DNA of 64,000 nt, from NCBI GenBank assembly GCA_016196035.1, contig JACPYM010000002.1:124001-188000 (forward strand), given 5' to 3'. The notes below the pieces were generated by a model, which saw nothing but the letters and a program-made list of their open reading frames with translations, ran no database searches and had not been told where the DNA came from. The position numbers and the translations under genes are program-made. Positions within the stretch are counted from its first letter, which is position 1. Every line of letters starts with the position of its first letter. This document shows positions 21,306 through 29,509 of the stretch, piece after piece. Source of the stretch: Acidobacteriota bacterium (GTDB lineage: Bacteria > Acidobacteriota > Blastocatellia > RBC074).

Positions 21306-21353
21306 AGTGGTCTCCTTGTTTGCAAGCGTTACGGCAACCTGAATGACTGCTTA

Positions 21354-24300
21354 TCAGGCTCGTTCAATGCGGTACCAGACCTTCCAGTCTCCCAGATTCT
21401 CCGGTTCGATCTGTTCGTCGCCCGGCCCGTAGCTGCCGAGCCAGGACTCCGGCGGGCCGGTGAAAATGCGCCGGTAGGGGCAGAGTTCGTCGTCCGGGTC
21501 GAAGGTGTCCAGTTCGATACCCATAATCTCAACTGCCAGATGATCCTCGACGAAATCCTCGAACAGGGGCAGGTTCAAATGAATCGTGTTGTGCCCGGGC
21601 GCGTCGGAAATGCTGAAGTGCCCTTTGCCCGGCAGGCGCAGTTCCCGGAGCAGTCCGCCATTGTTGCGAGAATGGACTCTGGCGTGGAAGCGGAATTCGC
21701 CTGCGCCTTTGATGAAAGGGTCGTGGTCATCCAGGATCTGAATCCGCTCCAGCACCAACCGAACTTTCTGTCCCTGCTCCCGTTCAGTCGGGTCTTCCCA
21801 CTTTACATTGGGATCATTGGCCAACTCGACAAAGCCGCGCGCGCGCTGCCGCAGAAACTCGACCTGACGTTCCAACACCGGACGCCAGCGGCTGAGCTTC
21901 GGCGTCAGGTTCAGGCGTTGATGGAAGAGCGAGAGCAATCGCCGCTCAGGTTCGTGCAGGCGGGCGGCCTTGCTGACTTGAATGTTGATCTGGAATCCGC
22001 CCAGCACGCGGCGCTGGTCGGTGCGCACCTGGTTGACGTCCACGATGAACTTCTGCCCTTCCTTGATGCCCGCCGGCAGCGTGACGGTGACCAGCCCGGC
22101 CAGGTTGTCGCCCCAGAAAGGCGGGATCGGCAGATAGGTCGGCCCCGCGACAAACAGTCTCAGCGTGTGCGAATCGCGGATGCCCACGCTGCCGGGCGCA
22201 TGCCGCAGATTGCGATAGTTGACGATCTCTTCGACATTGGCGCCGGGCAGGTAAAGCTCCACCACCGACTGGCGCGGCAGGTTGTTCCAGAAGAAGACCA
22301 ACTCGTCCAGGCCTTCGGTTGACTTCCAACGTTCGGCATCGAATTGCCAGCGGGCGGTCTCGCTGGCTTCAGCCTCGCTGCGTTTGATCAGGCCTTCAAC
22401 GACACCCGGCGCCTGAGCCAGCCAACTGCTTCTCAGGTGTTCAAAGCCGTGCCCGCCTCCGTGTTCGTGGCCGTTGCCTTTATCGCCTACGCAGCAGACG
22501 GCGGGCCGGGCTGGGCGCGGCGTTGGCCTTTCAAGCTCGTCTTCTTTCTCGTGGTGTCCCGCGTGTGCGCGCTGTGGCGTGGGTTGCTGGTTGGGCTGCC
22601 GGCGGCGCGCGCGTGTGAGATTGATGTCGAAGCTGTGTTGAATGGCGCGCGTGATCTCAGACCCCGGATTGGCTGTCCTGAGAATCAGCAGATTGCGTTG
22701 CGACAGATTGTCAGATGTGCCCGGCGTGGAGCCGTTGACCGTCGGGTCGGGCGGATACCAGACCTCGACCACCATGCATTGGTGTTGGCTGATGAGCAGA
22801 TCGCGAATCGGAAACAGACCGCTTCCGAATCCGCCATCGCCGGTGAAGGTTTGCGGGAATCTGGGCGCGCCCTGGTTGATGTCCAGGTACGCGCCGAAGA
22901 AGCTCGGCAATTCGCCGCCGCCGGTGGGCGGGAAATGCGTTAAGTTTTTCGGGTCGGTCTGCGTCGTCATCGCGGCGCTAGTCGCCACGCGCGGCTCGGC
23001 AAAGAACGGAATCGAAGCCAGTTCGTTGGTCGCGGTTCGCCCCAACAGCGCGATGCCGCTGGCGGCATCAGTGCGATAGGTCAGCGTGTTGTCGAACTCG
23101 ACGTTCGCCGTGCCCCAGCGCAACAGTCTGAACGAGGCGCGCACTTTCGGCGCCGTCGGGCTGGTGTCGGTGCCGGTGACGCTCTGCATCCGCACTTTGG
23201 CCAGCGCGAAGTTGTGGACGTTGACCCCGCTGACCTGAGTCGAATATTCCAACACCGACTGCTCCTGGTCGGGCGTCAGAGAGTCGAAGTTGTCGGCGCC
23301 GGCAGTGCCGTCGCGCAGGTTGTCTATCGCCTGCTGGATGAAAACATTTGGGTCTGTCCAACCCGCCGGCACGCCGAACCGGGCCACGCCCTGATTCACC
23401 TTGAGAACGCGCGTGTCAATGCTGAGCCAGGAAGTTGTGCCGTCGAGCATGTAGGGGTTCGAGTCGATCTGCAGGCGCACGCGCGAGGCATCGTCCATCG
23501 CCTCGTTGCCCGAACGGTCGCGGGTTTTAATGACAAGCTTGAGGTCTTTGAAGTCGCCAGCGTTCATTCCGGCGAATGTGGCATTGCCGCTGAAAGTCAC
23601 GCGGTAACTCCAGGTCACGCGCTGCGGCGCGCTGGGATGCAGCGACGGGTCTTCGGGCAGACCGTTGCCAATCGCGGCGACGTCCACCAGCCCGGCCAGC
23701 GAGACGTCGGTAATCGCATCCCGCAATTCGAGCGCGGGCGCGTGGGCGTTGTCGGTGTAAAGCCCGGCGGCGCGCACCGGCGGCGCGATCAATCCCTGCA
23801 ATTGCGGTTCGACCTCCGGCGGCCAGACGATGGGCGCGGCCCGCGCCGTGCGATCCTGCACCAGCACGTAAAAAGCATTGTCGAACACGCTCTGCCCGCT
23901 CAATGCAATCGCATCAACTTGATCCTGCGAAAAGCTGCTGCGATCCAGATAAACGGTGATCTCCGGCGCTTGTTTTTCCTGAAGCAGCGGAATCTCGATG
24001 ATCTCCTCGTGGTCGAAGCCGTCCAGCCGTTCGTAGGTCGTTCCCGCCGGAAGAGCGGCGGCGAAGGCGTCGAGCAGCGTCAGCGTGGTGTTCGAGCCGA
24101 TCAGGGCAATCATCCGCACCTGCCCCGCCGCTCGAATCAGATCGCCCTGTCGGAAGAAGGTTTGGAAACTCGTGCCGCTGCCGGTAATCGTCGTGCCGCT
24201 GCTGGAGACGGTTCCGGCGGCAGCCGGGATTGAGCCGTCAGGTTTGTGTTTGCAGGTCAGATGGCCGGTCACGCGAATCAGGCTGTTCTTGAAGCCAGTG

Positions 24301-25955
24301 GCAGTCGGCGTGAAGCTGAGATTGTCCGAAGCGAACGGCCCCTCCGGAACTGTGTCAACGTCAACTGTTCCCGCGCTGCCATCGAAGACGAAGTCTTCAA
24401 TGAAATTCACACCCTGTTGCCGCTCGTTCGGATTGATCGGCGCGCCGGTTGTGATGATCAGATTGCGCGGCGGTAACGCGATGACCGGAGCAGCGCCGCC
24501 CGCTTCGCGCAGCACTTCACATTGCAGCATCAGTTCAAGCGGCCGGCCAAACGGCGGGTTGAAGGAGGTGGGATCGGGTCGCACATTTATCTTGACGCGC
24601 AGAGTGCCGTTGCCGTCCGTAAGGTTGATGCCCTGAATGGCGTTGGCAGGTTCGACGCTGTCGGTGCTAGTCGAGAATTCGCGCAGGATGGTCAGAATCT
24701 GCGGTGACGGGTATGCCGATCCGTCGGCTTGAACCGGCGCGAAGGTTACGAAACGCGGTTCGCGTTTCGCCCACACGTCGTCAATGAAGCCATGCCAGGC
24801 AAAGAAGCGTGGGACGTGGTTATTCGTGACGGGCGGTGCCAGGTCGCCGTTCAGGTAGTGCCCCGGACCGTGGTAGCCGGAATCGGATGCGCCAGCTACC
24901 GGGATCATCTGACCAGAGCTCGAGGTCGCGGGTGTGTCTAAGATAAAAGGGTTGAAGTCCCTGGCGAAGAACTGCCCCATCTCGCCGGCGTTTGCGAATT
25001 CGCCCAGGTCCCCATTCCAAAAAGTGGTGTGGACTGGGGCGATATCCACTGTCGGCGGCGTGTTGCTCCAATCAACGACCGGGTGGCCGGGGCCTTGAGC
25101 ATTCCATACCACATCCAGATTGGCAGGTGGGGGAGGATTGGAGGGAGTGTCGTGCGCACACGTGTTGAGGGATTGCACTGCGTCCTGGCCCGTGCGCGCC
25201 AGCCAACGGTCGAACAACACCAGGTGATCGCGATGGAAAGTGAAGAATTCAGCGCCGACCTGTGTGCGGCTGATCTGCTTTTTGCGCCGATGCTGCCCGA
25301 CGCCAGTCTTGAAAAACGGCGTGGCCACCGTCCACGACGCCGCTCCGCTGTTCGGATGCCAGACGTGATGCACCTGATGAAAGATGTCGGTGAAGTCCTT
25401 TTCCGAAAGGATCGTGCCATCGCGGTCATAAATGGGCGGCACGGGGAAGACCGGCTGGCCGAGCAGCCGTTTGCGCAGATCGAGCACCCAGCGCATGAAC
25501 GCCCAATAGCGATAGCTGAATGGAGCTTTGATCTCGTCATCCAACTCCATCCCATTGCCCGAGCTGACGTAATTGCGGAGAGTGTTGTAGTAGTTTCTCG
25601 CCGCAGTACCCAGATCGTTTGTTGTCCAGGTACCGGGGAACGGGCTGCCGTTCAACGCCGCTGGCACGCCCGGCCCGACCGGAAGTGTCAACGAATCGTT
25701 GTCGGGGAAGACATCCCAGCCGTCCCACGGGCGCACCGGCGGCAGCAGGTACAAGCTGCGCCAGGCTTCATAGCGGCTGAGCATCACATTGAGGTGGTGA
25801 TCGAGAAAGGCGTTCCCGGCCACGTTCGAGGTGGGGCGATTGTCGAACGTCCAGACGAGGTGATTCTTAGTTCCGCCGGGCGGCGGGCCCAATTCCGCCG
25901 TCCCCAGGTCTCCATAAATCAGCGAAGTGACGAAGTTGATGTTATTGGCTCCCAT
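21354..25955 (-). CDS. Giant tyrosinase-like type 3 copper protein
   Basis: This 1533-residue protein has an N-terminal domain carrying tyrosinase signatures. The CuA region has His192, His196/197 and FFTFHRDHLVLFDRW (His241, His244), matching the family's WHR box. The CuB region has YHGPGH (His362, His366) and FFAWHGFIDDVW (His388), matching HNxxH and the DPIFWLHH-like box. Known members oxidise phenols with O2. About 1100 further residues form beta-rich domains, including a His/Cys-rich stretch near 1125-1170 (AVCCVGDKGNGHEHGGGHG) that may bind copper. No signal peptide is visible, so its export is unexplained. AAGGAGCACC precedes the ATG. The next gene encodes a di-haem lipoprotein. Confidence 0.75.
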   Translation of the reverse strand: MGANNINFVTSLIYGDLGTAELGPPPGGTKNHLVWTFDNRPTSNVAGNAFLDHHLNVMLSRYEAWRSLYLLPPVRPWDGWDVFPDNDSLTLPVGPGVPAALNGSPFPGTWTTNDLGTAARNYYNTLRNYVSSGNGMELDDEIKAPFSYRYWAFMRWVLDLRKRLLGQPVFPVPPIYDRDGTILSEKDFTDIFHQVHHVWHPNSGAASWTVATPFFKTGVGQHRRKKQISRTQVGAEFFTFHRDHLVLFDRWLARTGQDAVQSLNTCAHDTPSNPPPPANLDVVWNAQGPGHPVVDWSNTPPTVDIAPVHTTFWNGDLGEFANAGEMGQFFARDFNPFILDTPATSSSGQMIPVAGASDSGYHGPGHYLNGDLAPPVTNNHVPRFFAWHGFIDDVWAKREPRFVTFAPVQADGSAYPSPQILTILREFSTSTDSVEPANAIQGINLTDGNGTLRVKINVRPDPTSFNPPFGRPLELMLQCEVLREAGGAAPVIALPPRNLIITTGAPINPNERQQGVNFIEDFVFDGSAGTVDVDTVPEGPFASDNLSFTPTATGFKNSLIRVTGHLTCKHKPDGSIPAAAGTVSSSGTTITGSGTSFQTFFRQGDLIRAAGQVRMIALIGSNTTLTLLDAFAAALPAGTTYERLDGFDHEEIIEIPLLQEKQAPEITVYLDRSSFSQDQVDAIALSGQSVFDNAFYVLVQDRTARAAPIVWPPEVEPQLQGLIAPPVRAAGLYTDNAHAPALELRDAITDVSLAGLVDVAAIGNGLPEDPSLHPSAPQRVTWSYRVTFSGNATFAGMNAGDFKDLKLVIKTRDRSGNEAMDDASRVRLQIDSNPYMLDGTTSWLSIDTRVLKVNQGVARFGVPAGWTDPNVFIQQAIDNLRDGTAGADNFDSLTPDQEQSVLEYSTQVSGVNVHNFALAKVRMQSVTGTDTSPTAPKVRASFRLLRWGTANVEFDNTLTYRTDAASGIALLGRTATNELASIPFFAEPRVATSAAMTTQTDPKNLTHFPPTGGGELPSFFGAYLDINQGAPRFPQTFTGDGGFGSGLFPIRDLLISQHQCMVVEVWYPPDPTVNGSTPGTSDNLSQRNLLILRTANPGSEITRAIQHSFDINLTRARRRQPNQQPTPQRAHAGHHEKEDELERPTPRPARPAVCCVGDKGNGHEHGGGHGFEHLRSSWLAQAPGVVEGLIKRSEAEASETARWQFDAERWKSTEGLDELVFFWNNLPRQSVVELYLPGANVEEIVNYRNLRHAPGSVGIRDSHTLRLFVAGPTYLPIPPFWGDNLAGLVTVTLPAGIKEGQKFIVDVNQVRTDQRRVLGGFQINIQVSKAARLHEPERRLLSLFHQRLNLTPKLSRWRPVLERQVEFLRQRARGFVELANDPNVKWEDPTEREQGQKVRLVLERIQILDDHDPFIKGAGEFRFHARVHSRNNGGLLRELRLPGKGHFSISDAPGHNTIHLNLPLFEDFVEDHLAVEIMGIELDTFDPDDELCPYRRIFTGPPESWLGSYGPGDEQIEPENLGDWKVWYRIERA

Positions 25956-26348
25956 GATGGTGCTCCTTCCGTGTTAGTGATGAAATGAAATTCAGGCTGC
26001 TTGTAATTGTGTGTAGAACCCGCAATCGAAGTGTCAGTTGCTGGCAAACCAACCGCTATCCGACAAGCTGCCAGCTTGTCGGATGACTCTAAAGCGCATG
26101 CATTCGGACAGGGGTTTCGAACACGCTCTTAGTCTGTAGCGCCGCGTTCGTATCACCTCGGCGCCCTGCGGCTGCTTTCAACTACATATGGGTTGAGACA
26201 CAAAATCATTTCGGCCCTGCGCATCTAAATTTCCAGTGGCCTGCGCAACCGTGTGACTTTCCGAACGCACGCCAACCCAACGCGCGCATTGAGAACCCTG
26301 CCCCCCTGTGCCAGAATCCCCCGCACTTCACCAACCAACGCAACACTG
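25956..26348. other. Divergent intergenic region with one palindrome
   Basis: This 393-bp gap lies between the divergent tyrosinase-like and lipid kinase genes. It contains a 25-bp palindrome at 26059-26083 (TCCGACAAGCTGCCAGCTTG and so on), a member of the same family as 9434 and 43753. Promoters for both genes should be here, but none is convincing by eye. The in-frame extension upstream of the kinase start (from 26253) has no family likeness and is not counted as coding. Confidence 0.6.
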
Positions 26349-27251
26349 ATGAACAAAGCAACGCTCGCCATCGTCAATCCCGCCGCCGGCTTCGGCAAAT
26401 GCGCCACGCTGCTCGGCCCCGCGCTCGACCGTCTGCACCGGGCGGGCGTTCGCTTCGAGGTCGCTGAAACCAAACACGCCGGGCACGGCGCCGCACTTAC
26501 GAAAGAAGCCTACGCCGCCGGCTATCGCCGCTTTCTCGCTGTCGGCGGCGACGGCACTTCGTTCGAGATCGTGAATGGGTTGTTTCCACAGGCCCACGAC
26601 GAAGGCGAGATTCCCACGCTCGGTTTTTTGCCGCTCGGCACCGGCAATTCGTTTCTCAAGGATTTCACTAACGAGGGCGTCGAGTACTCCGCCCAAGCCA
26701 TTATTGCGGGCCGCACACGCCCGTGCGATGTCATTCGCATCAACCATCGTGACGGCGCGGTACATTACATCAATATTCTCAGCTTAGGCTTTGTCTCTGA
26801 AGTCTGCGTGCTGGCGAATCGCCGTTTCAAATGGCTGGGCGCGGCGAGTTATGGCTTGGCCGTCGTGCTTTGCCTGGCGCGATTCAACAAACAAATCTAC
26901 CGGCTGAAACTGGATGGGACGGAACAACCCAATCCGCCCGCCACGGCGCTGCTGATTTTCTGCAACAGCAAATATACGGGCGGCCATATGATGCTCGCGC
27001 CGAATGCCGACATCGCCGACGGCAAAATCGAAATCGTGCGCTGGTCGGCTGATCGCTTCGATTTCATCTTCAATTTCAAAAAATGCTACGACGGCTCGCA
27101 CATCCGTCATCCGCTGATTTGGCAGGGCCGCGCCAAACGCATCGAGTTGAATTTCGACCAGCCAATTGATGTGATGGTGGATGGCGAGGTGCTGACGTTG
27201 CAGATGGATTCGCTGGAAGTGTTGCCGTCGGCGTTGCGGGTGATGGTCTAA
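26349..27251 (+). CDS. Diacylglycerol/lipid kinase family protein
   Basis: This 300-residue protein of the DAGK catalytic (YegS/BmrU-like) family has NPAAGFGK at the start, the nucleotide-binding [23 protein letters not shown], and a C-terminal VDGEVL segment typical of these kinases. It phosphorylates a lipid such as diacylglycerol or a sphingoid base using ATP at the membrane surface. ATG 26349 is chosen because homology begins directly there ([11 protein letters not shown]). No strong ribosome site is seen. Its neighbour is a convergent glycosyltransferase gene. Confidence 0.87.
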   Translation: MNKATLAIVNPAAGFGKCATLLGPALDRLHRAGVRFEVAETKHAGHGAALTKEAYAAGYRRFLAVGGDGTSFEIVNGLFPQAHDEGEIPTLGFLPLGTGNSFLKDFTNEGVEYSAQAIIAGRTRPCDVIRINHRDGAVHYINILSLGFVSEVCVLANRRFKWLGAASYGLAVVLCLARFNKQIYRLKLDGTEQPNPPATALLIFCNSKYTGGHMMLAPNADIADGKIEIVRWSADRFDFIFNFKKCYDGSHIRHPLIWQGRAKRIELNFDQPIDVMVDGEVLTLQMDSLEVLPSALRVMV

Positions 27252-27312
27252 ATCGAACCACACAACATTGAGACAGCGCTCCCGGTTCCGTACCAATGTT
27301 GCGTGTTCCGAT

Positions 27313-28254
27313 TTAGGCGCTCTTGTGCTCTTCTTCTTTCTGATTGAATTCTTCCGGCGGCACTCCCCGCACTAAATTTTTCAGTTTGGTTGCCGCGTGG
27401 GTGGGAATGGCTTGCGGATAGTAACGCGCCAGGGTCAATACGCCCCCCACAACCTGCCGCCACTGCCCCGCGCGTAAATTCAGCCGGATGTCTGTCGTCA
27501 ATCGCTCGCCGTAATAGCTCCGCGCCCGGTGTAAACCTGCCCGATACGCCGTCGTGAGCTCAGGATGGGCGCGCACGAAGTCTGCTTGCGCGGCAAACAC
27601 CGCTAACGCATCGCGCAACATCGCCGCCGAATTGCGCGACATGCTGGGCAGATGCTGGCGGTATTCGGCGACGACTTCGGCGTGACAACAGATCGGATAA
27701 CGCTGGGCGAGGCGCAAATACAGTTCCCAATCCGCACAGCCACTGCGCGCTTCATTCCAGCCGCCCACAGCTTCCAGTTCGGCGCGACGATACAGCACGG
27801 CGGCAGGCAACCAGACGCAAGCGCCGCCGCCCAACAAGGTCGCATAATGATCGCTGGTCACACAACGCTGCTGCGGTATACCCAGCACTTTCCCATCGCC
27901 CGCAATTTCGCGGTAATGTCCAGTGGCGATGACGCAAGCGGGCCGTGTTTGAAGCTGCTGCAAATGCGCTTCGAGTGCGTTCGGGGTTAACCGGTCATCC
28001 GCATCCAGAAACATCAGAAATTCGCCTTGGCTTGTGCGCATGCCGTGATTGCGGGCGGCTGAGACGCCCCGATTGGATTGCTGAATGAGTTTGACGCCGG
28101 GATAACGCGCGACAACCGAGGCGGGGTCGGCGCGCGAACCATCATCCACCACGATGATTTCGCGGTGCGGCCAAGTCTGGGCCAGCACGCTCGCAATCGC
28201 GTCGCCGACGAAATGCGCCTGGTTGTAACAAGGGATGATGACGGAAACGAGCAT
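27313..28254 (-). CDS. Family 2 glycosyltransferase
   Basis: This 313-residue GT-A fold glycosyltransferase has the opening VSVIIPCYNQAHFVGDAIAS, the nucleotide-sugar site VVDDGS, then SAARNHGM, and the metal-binding FLDADDRL. CADWELYLRL marks the acceptor-side ED-like region. It probably adds a sugar to a cell-surface polymer, with unknown specificity. ATG 28254 is selected because the fold starts immediately there. The 60-codon extension upstream is a translation of the palindromic repeat at 28332-28427. No membrane anchor is visible. Confidence 0.85.
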   Translation of the reverse strand: MLVSVIIPCYNQAHFVGDAIASVLAQTWPHREIIVVDDGSRADPASVVARYPGVKLIQQSNRGVSAARNHGMRTSQGEFLMFLDADDRLTPNALEAHLQQLQTRPACVIATGHYREIAGDGKVLGIPQQRCVTSDHYATLLGGGACVWLPAAVLYRRAELEAVGGWNEARSGCADWELYLRLAQRYPICCHAEVVAEYRQHLPSMSRNSAAMLRDALAVFAAQADFVRAHPELTTAYRAGLHRARSYYGERLTTDIRLNLRAGQWRQVVGGVLTLARYYPQAIPTHAATKLKNLVRGVPPEEFNQKEEEHKSA

Positions 28255-28331
28255 GGGCAGTTGGTAGTTGTCGGGTGGCAGCGGCGATTTAGATCGGTTT
28301 TCACATCGGTGTAGGGGAAAAGTCGCACAGC

Positions 28332-28427
28332 GGGACAGTACCGCGCGCGTGAGCAAGCGGCGCGTCAAGCTTTCGCCATTGGTTGAGCCGCCCACCCTCC
28401 GCTTGCTCACGCGCGCGGTACCGTCCC
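28332..28427. repeat. GTACCGCGCGCGTGAGCAAGCGG palindrome, copy 1 of 3
   Basis: Arms of about 29 bp (28332-28360 and 28399-28427) surround a 38-bp loop of unrelated sequence. The same arms recur at 62097-62184 and 63836-63930 with different loops. The copies share only the arms, which is typical of dispersed REP/BIME-like elements and unlike gene duplication. Confidence 0.92.
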
Positions 28428-28494
28428 GGCACAACGCGCTCCCGTAAACGCAATTGCAAACCGCTCTAAGTCAGGTAACTGCCAACCGCCAACC

Positions 28495-28965
28495 CTATTT
28501 CCACAACCGTGGGTCGAATTGAAAAGGCACCGCGACGTGCCGCACGATCCGGATGAAATCTTTGTGTTCGGGGTTGAGCAGATAATTTTCTTCTTGCGGA
28601 ACAACAACGGAAGGCACCGCCAGCACGGCGGTTTTGCCTGCGCGCAACCAATCGGAACCGATGCGACGCAAGACATCCGGCGCGGGGTAACGCCGCCAAT
28701 CCACTGGCAAGTCAGCGAGCAAAATGCGCGTTAGGCGCAATTGGCCGGGCAAATCGGCGGCGCTGGCGACGTAATCGGCGGGCAGTAATTCGGGATCGAG
28801 ATGCACAAACGTTTCCAGCGCCGCCAGCGCCAGACTGTCTGCCGTATACACCATCGCCGCGCCTTCTTCATTCCAGCGACCGCCATATAGCTTTGCGCCG
28901 AGACCCGTGAAGGCTTGTGCCGCGTACTTCCGATTGCACAAGCGCCAAACCCTTCTCAACTCCAA
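28495..28965 (-). CDS. RES-domain toxin
   Basis: This 156-residue RES-family protein begins VWRLCNRKYAAQAFTGLGA and has the characteristic GGRWNEEGAAMVYTADSLALAALE block that names the family (Arg, Glu, Ser). It closes with NPEHKDFIRIV before the last hydrophobic strand. RES toxins degrade NAD+ and are held in check by an Xre-type antitoxin. The gene starts inside the last 10 bp of such an antitoxin gene, so the two are translationally coupled. Confidence 0.9.
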   Translation of the reverse strand: MELRRVWRLCNRKYAAQAFTGLGAKLYGGRWNEEGAAMVYTADSLALAALETFVHLDPELLPADYVASAADLPGQLRLTRILLADLPVDWRRYPAPDVLRRIGSDWLRAGKTAVLAVPSVVVPQEENYLLNPEHKDFIRIVRHVAVPFQFDPRLWK

Positions 28966-29387
28966 ACTCCGTGCGCGATGCGACCCAGCACGGCTTCGAC
29001 CTGGCGCGTGCCTTCGTCGGTATCGAGCAATGACAGCGGCGTCACATGCGCCAAGGCGCGGTTGGGCCGCAACAGCCAGGCGCGCGCCCTTTCGACCTCA
29101 CCCAAGACAGCTTCAGCCAACGCGACGACGCGGGCCAAGCGATACACGCGATCCGATTCGGCGGCAGACAGGCGTTGCTCGCCTTTGCGCCGCGCAATCG
29201 TGCGCGTCGGCAGGCCGAGCGCGACCAGCACAGCCTCACGTGAAATACCGATGGCGCCGATGATGGATTCCAACGCGCTGTAATCCAGCCCGCGGCGCAC
29301 CACCGGAATCATATCGGACGCCGAAGCGACTTTGGCGCCGAGCGCTTTTTCACCACCCAACATTTTGACGACTCTGGCAGTCTCCAT
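28956..29387 (-). CDS. Xre/MbcA/ParS-type antitoxin paired with RES toxin
   Basis: This 143-residue antitoxin has an N-terminal helix-turn-helix-like part and a C-terminal domain typical of the group: RLSAAESDRVYRLARVVALAEAVLG, then ARAWLLRPNRAL and PLSLLDTDEGTRQVEAVLGRI. The C-terminal part plugs the toxin active site in known pairs. ATG 29387 is supported by GGAGGT upstream and by the promoter at 29437-29466. An upstream TTG (29426) would lie too near the expected transcription start. Confidence 0.9.
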   Translation of the reverse strand: METARVVKMLGGEKALGAKVASASDMIPVVRRGLDYSALESIIGAIGISREAVLVALGLPTRTIARRKGEQRLSAAESDRVYRLARVVALAEAVLGEVERARAWLLRPNRALAHVTPLSLLDTDEGTRQVEAVLGRIAHGVWS

Positions 29388-29427
29388 CCTGAAACGCACC
29401 TCCCAAAATGGATTGTGTACCGGCAAT

Positions 29428-29466
29428 CTGGCCGGGATTATCCGGCCATCTGGCCAGAGCCGTCAA
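29428..29466 (-). promoter_or_regulatory. Promoter and overlapping palindromic operator of the RES/Xre module
   Basis: Reading the minus strand, TTGACG (29466-29461) is followed after 18 bp by GATAAT (29442-29437), a good sigma-70-type pair about 50 bp before the antitoxin start. The -10 hexamer sits inside an inverted repeat, TGGCCGG-6 bp-CCGGCCA (29429-29448), next to a third half-site (TCTGGCCAG, 29449-29457). This layout suits autorepression by the Xre antitoxin. Function is inferred. Confidence 0.6.
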
Positions 29467-29509
29467 TGCACGTGGAATAAATCAATTGCGCCGCGCACAA
29501 AGACGTCGC

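Noticed and set aside
22344-24233. Plus-strand frames of 199 and 339 codons opposite the tyrosinase-like gene
   Set aside because: They are antisense to a continuous 1533-codon frame with copper motifs, and are composition shadows.
28255-28434. 60-codon N-terminal extension of the glycosyltransferase
   Set aside because: It translates the palindromic element at 28332-28427. The glycosyltransferase fold begins at ATG 28254.
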